A DNA stretch of 64,000 bases from Agapetus fuscipes (Eukaryota > Arthropoda > Insecta > Trichoptera > Glossosomatidae). The stretch covers positions 12,998,524 to 13,062,523 of the forward strand of contig OX637343.1 of NCBI GenBank assembly GCA_951799405.1, read 5' to 3'. Of this stretch, positions 38,401-47,400 are shown one piece after another (the stretch's first letter is position 1; each line of letters begins with the position of its first letter). The position numbers and the translations under genes were made by a program. The notes under the pieces are model-generated. The model made no database searches. It was not told where the DNA came from and saw only the letters and a list, made by a program, of their open reading frames with translations.

Positions 38401-41400
38401 ATAAAATCCAAACCTCAAATGAACATAAGCCCTGCAACTCTTGCCGACATTCCCTGAAACAGGGGTGACATTGGCAAAGTGAACCATTTTTTACAGTATT
38501 ATCATCACCACGATAATTCTGACCTACCGAATCTCGGTAATATTTGTATGAAGACCTGTCAATCAAAGATGGCCGCAAGTGAACAGCTGATTTTTCTTCA
38601 TAAAAATATTACCGAGATTCGGTAGGTCAGAATTACCGTGGTGATGAGACTTCCAGCCCTGGATTAGTTCATGATATGCAAAAGACGCATATTCACAACA
38701 ACAACAAAAAATGGCCGGCCATCCAGGAGGAAGACGAAGAGTGGGAAGACCCAGACTGAGATGGAGAGATGAAGTGAAGAGGAATGCAGCTCAGCTTCTG
38801 CTGATTACGATATGGAGAACGGCGTCGCAGGACAGGCGGATTTGGAAACAGAAGTTAAAGGAAGCCGAGCTTCACTTAGACTATAGTACTATTAAAGAAG
38901 TATAAAGTATCTAATCTAAGTTGCAAAGATATGTAACATTAAGGATTCACATTTAATGCATTTTCACAAGCAGACACGTATGAGTTCGAGCTTAAACATG
39001 CCGTATGTGGTCTTACAATAAAAACTCAAATGAACATACATCCTGCAACTCTTGCCGACCTCCCATGGAACAGGGGTGACATTGGCCAGGTATACAATTT
39101 TCTACAGAATAGGGGCAGTCACATACCAACCTATAAGTCAAGGAACATACACAACATATTCCAAATCATTCTTCGATTTCTCGCTCACACCAGAGCTCCT
39201 ATTCACAATAGGGGATAGAGAAGACTCATCTCGATTTTCCCCGAAAAAGGAATAAAGGTATTGTGCCTCACAATACCATTTATTGCTTTTTCGGGGAAAA
39301 TCGAGATGAGTCTTCTCTATCCCCTATCGTGAATAGGAGCCCAGAACACCGTTCTATGCACTACCACCACCATGGACAACTCCCACAAGAAATTACATTT
39401 TAAGTACATTAGAGGTGATGTTTTTTAAATGAAATTGTTAACTATAACAAAATTGCAAACTTGTTGAATTCATGTATGAATTCAAATGCTTTTTTTCTCA
39501 TTTACTCAAAATGCCCGAAATCAAAATCATCCTACTAACAATGTATCTGTAAGAAAAGCAAAAATATGTTTTTCCGCGAAATATAAAGCACCCCATGACG
39601 TCATTGGCAACATTTGTCGACTGAGCGCGGTGATAAAACAATGGCGCTTAATTAAGTGGCGGCGTTCCCTGAAATTAGCGCCAAAATGTGTCACCCAGCT
39701 GGTGGTTGCCAGCTGGTACCTACTGACCTATGCGACCAAATGTACGATGCCCTGTTGGTAACACCACGCATCAAAATGAACGAGGCGAAAATCAGAAGAA
39801 TGAGCGCAACTAAGCTACACATATAGTGTAACTTCTTGCCGAGTTATCCCCGAAGGGTTTCGCATGTGGCCAGTGGAACTATTTATTTCTACCGGTAAGG
39901 GGGCCGGCCTTACGCCAACCACTTCCAGTTGAAGTGGGGGTTTCCCAGCTTCCGCTGGTACTCATTTCTTGTGAAGGCTCAGTTAACCTTTTGTCGGTAT
40001 TTATTTTGGGTTTGAAATAGACACGGAAATCATTTCTGACACCCTCGGTGGGGATCGAACCCTTGCTCTCGGCATGGAATGCAAGCATTATACCAACTGA
40101 GCTATCGACAGGACTTTTTACGAGCTTGGTCGTCACTACAAAGCGCCAATTCTCAAGCAAGACCCAATTTCTGTAAGCCTGGATGGACGTTTTGATGACC
40201 GGTCTTTGTTAAGGGTTTATGAATTTTTCAACCCAGCGAAGAGCAATTTGAAAAATACATAAATGGTAGGTATGTTTTTTGTGCTCCTCCGGGATTCGAA
40301 CCCACTTCCTTCCATTTACGAGTCCGAAGTGCTACCACTGGACTACGGACCGGGAGCACCAGCGCCATATTGTAAAACTAGATAGTTCACCGTGAAGTTT
40401 TTCCGAAGTTTTCTTTTATATGTTGCCAAAAACCCCGTCCGAGTCGAGTTGTGTAAACAACCGCGCACTCTTAAGTGCCTATGATCTCATGTTCAGTAAT
40501 CATGTTTGCTTTTCGGGTACACTTGTGCAAGGGCCGACGCATGTGACTCTCGAGACCAACTTCCAATCAACATTTAATTGACACACCAAATTTGATTGCT
40601 TAATTTTGGTAAGGACCTCGGTTAAATACTTCTCGGAAGTGGGTAATAATATGATGGAAATTGAACAGGAAATATTGCACGTTTAATAATAAAGAGCAAT
40701 AACTCAAAAAATAAGAATGTTGGAAAATCACGTTTAAAGTTCAGACAACCAGTACAACTTGTATGGGATGAAAAAGGCGACCGATGTTTTATCTCGGTTA
40801 TATTCGTCCAAATTGAACGGCTGTCGCATTCTACCTATTCTTCTCGCATTGTTATTGCGTTTTATTACAAAATCTCAATTTTCTCAATTTTTGAGTTATT
40901 TTTCTTTATTATTAAACATGATGTAAATAGCTGACTTACGTACATGCAACTAAATGTTTGATTGGAAAGGGAGAAATCACAATAAAATTTTATTTTTGAC
41001 TGATTGGAGTTTGGTGCAGCAGGCCCATAGGGTTCTAAACCAAGAGATCCGCAGACACAATCGTATCAATGATATTGTGTAGGGTATGGCCTGCTTAAAA
41101 TGGCTCTGAGCAGATCACGTCGCAAGACAGAAACATGAAAGGTGACCGAAAAGGATCATCCAGTGGCGATCCAGTATGTCCGAGCGGAGAGTGTGAAGAC
41201 CTCAACTGAGGTGGCTGATTGACATCAAGGGAACTTCAGGTCGAGGATGCTGAGCACAGCAGCCGACAGAGAAGCGTGGAGAAGTTTTATGATGATGATG
41301 ATTTGTAGAGCGCCGTTTCGTGACTACTGTCACTGCAAGGGCGCTTTCAGATTTGACGCGGCAGTGAAGAAATGGGTCTTCATTCCCTTCTAAAACTTTC

Positions 41401-44400
41401 AATCCCTTCCTTGGCGTGCATTTCTGGGGGCAGCTGGTTCCAAGTGGACGGTCCTGCAATGGCGAAAGCGCATTCTCCGAACACTGTGCTTCTTTTTCTA
41501 TTTCTGCATGGTGCACTGTCAACAGATCGCAAGGTGGCCCCTTCTCACTCATGACTCTTTTAAAAGAACAAGAGAGATTTTTTTGTTAGTCGTGAGAATA
41601 AAAATCCCGCGTCGCCACATGACGTCACTGAGCCGAGTAGAGCCACTACCCTCAGGCAGTGGTAGAGCGCAAGATGTAGATAGATGGCGCTGCAAGGTCG
41701 GACCTACACACGATATAGCCAGCCAGATGAATAACATACCTGCACTTATAGTATACTATGGACTCCGCACAGGCAAAGTATCCCTCGGACGTGATACGTC
41801 GATCACAACTTAAAAAATAATAACTATCCATAATCTAAGTTGCAAAGATAAATTTGCATTTAAGGCTCATATTTATTGCATTAACACATAAGTGTTCGCG
41901 CCTACACATGCTACATGTATACATACAAAATAAACCAAACCTCACACGAACAAAAGCTTTGCAACACCTGCCGCCTTTCCCTGAAACCAGGGTGGCATTG
42001 GCAAAAGTGAAACAATCTTAAAGCCCAAAATAAAAATACTGGCAAGGCTTACTCAGCCTTATCAATAAATGAGTACAAGCAAAATCGGGAGCTGGGAAAC
42101 CCACATTTCAACTGAAGTAGTTGGCGGAAGGTCGGCCCCTTGACCTGTAATAATAAATAGGTTTCACTCGCCACTTGCGGAAAACGCGGCAAGAAGTTGC
42201 ACTATATGTGTAGCTTAGTAGCAAGACACATTGGTTCAGTACACATACAATCATTGCCAATGTGAAATTACCTCTGATGGAGGCTCCTTGACTGATAGAT
42301 TGGTATGAGGCTGACCCCCCGAGCTGTAAAAATTGGTTCAATTTTGCCAATGCCACCCCGGTTTCAGAGAAAGGCGGCAGGAGTTGAAAGGTATCTGTTC
42401 ATGTGATTTTTTTTTTATTTGTATGCACACATGCAGAATGTGTAGGCGCGAACCGACATGCGCCTGTCTGTGGGCATGCATTGAATATGAGCCTTAAATG
42501 TTGACACATCTTTGCAGCTTAACTTATAGATTATAAAGAGTTAAGACAAACGAGCGCTTAGTTGACAAGAAGGCACACTTTACCTAAATTTTACCATACC
42601 CCAATTTTTGTTTTTCCTGACAGCGGAGCGTTGCGAAACATGACTGAATAATGCTACTTTTCTCGGTGTTTGTTGGTACATTTAAGGCTGTTGAACGCTT
42701 TTCACGTAAACTGTCGTGTCTGTATATTTAGGCATGTAATATAATAAACATTTTACCGATACGCAGCCCGTAGAGTGCACTCTAAAAGCCCTTTCAGCCG
42801 CTGTAATTATATTGCCTATCCATCAGGCGCTAACTTCGTGTCAATCGATATTATTATTGTACACCTGTTACAATAATAATAATATTAGGATGATTTATTT
42901 GGTGAGCGCTGTTTTTGTGTGTATCACACCTAATTTAATTTAATTGTTAAGTAAAATTATTCAAATAAAAAAGTGAATTAAAACAGTATATTTATTTGAT
43001 TAATTATACAATGGACTTTCACTGTGTAAACCACCAAACCCTGAAAAATAAATTAATTGTTAAGTGTTTATTTGTTTTATATTTGAAGAAGTATGCAAGG
43101 ATAGAAAGAAATGGCGGTTGATCTGTGATGTTGGCGGCTAGGGTTTGTTAAAGTGAAATTGGTTTTATGATTTAGTTTTTTATGTTCATGTATATATTGT
43201 AATTTTTATTCTTTGATTTAAAAAAATGTAATTTGTCATGTATGTTCCTTGACTTATAGGTTGTTATGCGGCTGACCACCCATAATATAAAAATTGGTTC
43301 ACTTTGCCAATGTCACCCCTGTTTCAGGGAAGGACGGCAAGAGTTGCAAGGCTTATGTTCATTTGAGATTGGGTTTTTATATTGTAGGTCCACATGCGGC
43401 ATGTGTTAGCGCGAAATTATACATGTCTGCTTGTGGGAATGCATTTAGTATGAATCTTAAGTGATATATATCTTTGCAGATTAGATTAGATTAGATTAGA
43501 TTAGATATTTGAATGTATTTAATTGCTTGTATTCCTTGACTGATAGGTTGGTATGAGGTTGACCACCCATACTGTAAAAAATGGTTCACTTTGCCAATGT
43601 CACCCCTATTTCAGGGAAGGTCGGCAAGAGTTGCAGGGCTTATGTTTTTTTTGAGATTGGGTTGTTTTATATTGAAGGGCCACATGCGGCATGTGTGAGC
43701 GCTAAATTATGCGTGTCTGCTTGTGGGAATGCATTTAATATGAATCTCAAATGATACATATCTTTGCAGCTTAGATTTAGATTTAGATTTAGACACCTCA
43801 AGAGCCCTCTACGAGCTTGGTCGTCGCTGTAGAAAGCGCCAATTCTCAAGCAAGACCCAGCTGTTATAAGGTTGGATGGATCTTTCAGTGACCGGTCTTT
43901 GGTAAAGGTTTATGAATTTTTTCAACCCAGCGAAGAGCACATTTGGTAATATAAATGTTATATGATATATTACAAACATGTTCCTTGACTTACAGATTGG
44001 TATGCGGCTGACCACCCATGCTATAAAAAAATGTTTCTCTTTGCCAATGTCGAATGGGAAGGACGGCAAGAGTATCAGGGTGTATGTCCATTTGAGATTT
44101 GGGTTTTATGTCGTAGGTTCACATGCGGCATGTGCAAGCGCGAACTTGTACGTGTCTGCTTGTGAGAATGCATATAATGTGAATCCCCAATGTAACATAT
44201 CTTTGCAACTTTTATTAGATTAGATTGGATAACCTGGTATTATAATCAAAACCCAGCGTCAGATAAGAATAATAATCTATTATCTAAGTTGCAAAGATAA
44301 ATAACATTTGAGATTCATATTAAATGCATTCCCACAAGCAGACGTATATGTTCGTGCTTAAACATGCCGCATGTGAACTTACAATATAAAAACCCAATCT

Positions 44401-47400
44401 CAAATGAACATAAGCCCTGCAACTCTTGCCGACCTTCCTTGAAACAGGGGTGACATTGGCTAAGTGAACCATTTTTTTACAGTAGGAGTGGTCAGCCTCA
44501 AACCAACCTACCTATAAGTCAAGGAATATGGTAGAAGATAAAGATGAATGATGATAGATGAAAATGCACGTTCGATGATTCCTGCCGATTTTCGACCCCC
44601 CCCCCCCCCCCCCCCTTCACAAACATCCTATAGTCATTATCTAATGACCCCCCCCCCCTCTTGCTGTAATAATGGATGAGATTAATAATTAATAATGTTA
44701 TATCATTCACTTTGCCAATGTCACCCCTGTCTCAAGGAAGGACGGCAAGAGTTGCAGGGTGTATGTCCATTTGAGATTTGGTTTTTATGTTGTAGGTTCA
44801 CATGAGGCATGTGCAAGCGCGAACTTGTACGTGTCTGGTTGTGAGAATGCATGTAATGTGAATCTCCAATGTAACATATCTTTGCAACTTAGATTAGATT
44901 AGATTATATTACTTACATAATATTTTGTATATTTTGTAGAAATTGGTATTTACAAGAACGACGTCACTTTTGGTACTCGTACATCATTTGCCATCGTCTA
45001 TGGACAGCCCCTAAGGTGTTTTGACAAATTGTTTGATCCACGGGTGCACCAGGGATGTTTTTTGAAATTTTATGAAAATCAGTGCACCGGTTTAGTAGCC
45101 CATATTTAGCGAAGCACTGTAAAGAGGCAAATTCATATCCCTATATGTGCTAGTATACATATATTCGCCATACAAATGCATCTATATTTTTTTCAACCAG
45201 TGGTTTTCATTTCACAGTCATCGACTCTCTTGTTTTAGACTGAAGTGGCCCTCCACATTTTCAACCTTGGGCCGCGATGCAATATCACTTGAGCCTATAC
45301 GCTATACATACTTCCTAAAGGTTCAACACTACTGGAAGGCTGTTTTATGAGATGCAGTGACGTCAATCATATTTTTATTCCTGTCTGTATTTCAAAACAT
45401 TTTTTTTTGTATCTATGTAGGTAAGTATATACTCAAAATAATTGTATTGCTGTTTAAAAAAAGCTTCAACTTGCAACAAAGTGAATAATATTATAAATCA
45501 TTTTTAAAATTTGATTAAAACATTGTTTTATTTCAGACACGATATTGATATATTTGAATTATAATTTTACAAACGTTTTCGACCTATATGGTCATCTTCA
45601 GGTAGGATTGTATCCCGAGGGGGGCATCCTCTTTCCCGTAATCCTACCTGAAGATGACCATATAGATCGAATACGTTTGTAAAATTATAATTCAAAAATA
45701 TCAATATCTATCTATAATCTATCTATCTATAATCTAAGTTGCAAGGATATATTAATTCAAAGCTCTCAGATGCATGCCCACAAAAAAACACGTGTAGTTC
45801 GCGCTTACAAATGCTGATTGTGTACTTACAAATAAAATTCAAACTTCAAATGAACATAAGCCCTGCAACTCTTGCCGACATTCCCTGAAACAGGGGTGAC
45901 ATTGGCAAAGTGAACCATTTTTTACAGTATGGGTGGTCAGCCATATCGTGCGTAAAAATAAAACAATGTTTTAATAAAAAAATTGTGTGTTTTTTTTTTT
46001 AAAACATAAATCAATCAACGTGAATTTTCACAGTGTTAATACACAAATCATTAAAAAATATGATTTTTAAAATGATTTTCTTGATTAAAAACTGAGAAAA
46101 AAACATGTTTCGGTAGGAATAAAACATATGAAATAAAATACGTGGCGAATTAAAATTATGTTAATTAAATCAATTCTTTTTTAGAGGTCCCTTGACTAAT
46201 ATGTAATAGGATGATATGAGGCTGATCCCCCATGCTGTAAAAACTTGGTTCACTTTTGCCAATGCCACCCCGGTTTCAGGGAAAGACGGCACGAGTCGTT
46301 AAGTTTATGTTCATGTTCAGGTTTATTTTGTAAGTATACATGCAGCATGCGTAAGAGCATGCATTAAATACTCCTTATTTGTAAATATATCTTGCAGATT
46401 AAAGAAAAGATGGCTAAGTTGATGATAGGTAGTCTACAATTCTTCTCATTTGTCTTGTCATTCCTTTAACTCTTATCCCTTTCTTTCACCAAAATAATGT
46501 ACGGACTAGCAGTAGAACCATAGATAAGTAGAACGCAGAGTAGAACGGAGATAAATAAAAAGGTAAGACATCATTACGCCACGTATTTTCTTCCTTGACT
46601 TATAGGTTGGTATGAGGCTGACCACTCATACTGTAAAAAATGGTTCACCTTGCCAATGTCACCAGAGAAGGTCGGCAAAAGTTGCAGGATTTATGTTCAT
46701 TTGAGGCTCGGATTTTAATTTGTAAGTACACATACAGCATTTGTAAGCGTGAACTTAAACGTGTCTGCTTGTGGGAATACATTTAATATAAATGAAAAGA
46801 GTGATGCAACTAGATGAGATGAAAGAAGTATGCTAGGACAAAGTCAAGTGGAGGCACTTGTGTGGAGGTACCAGCCACCCCTAGAGGAATGGCGGCAGGA
46901 TACGAGACAAGACACGACAAGAAATGTAATATATCTGTGCATCTTAGATTATAGATGTAGGTGTATAAATATGAATTATACGATCCAAATTAGAGTACGC
47001 TGTCGAGGTTTGGACTCCTTACCAGCGGAAGTACATAGATAGATCGTATGATAGAACAAGTCCAAAAAAAGTTTCTCAGGTATCTCCTCATGAGGCGGTG
47101 TGGAGAGCTACTTCGGGAGACTGGATTTAGAAGCCTGGAAACGAGGCGCAACAGGTCCCTTATGGTGCTCACTCATAAGGCCATCTAATCTAATCTAATC
47201 TAAGCTGCAAAGATATATATCATTTAAGATTTATATTAAATGCATTCCCACAAGTAGACATGTATACACAAGTAGACATAAACACATACTGCATGTGGAC
47301 CTACAATATAAAAATCCAATCTCAAATGAACATAAGCTCTGCAACTCTTGCCGTCCTTCCCTGAAACAGGGGTGACATTGGCAAAGTGAACCATTTTTTA

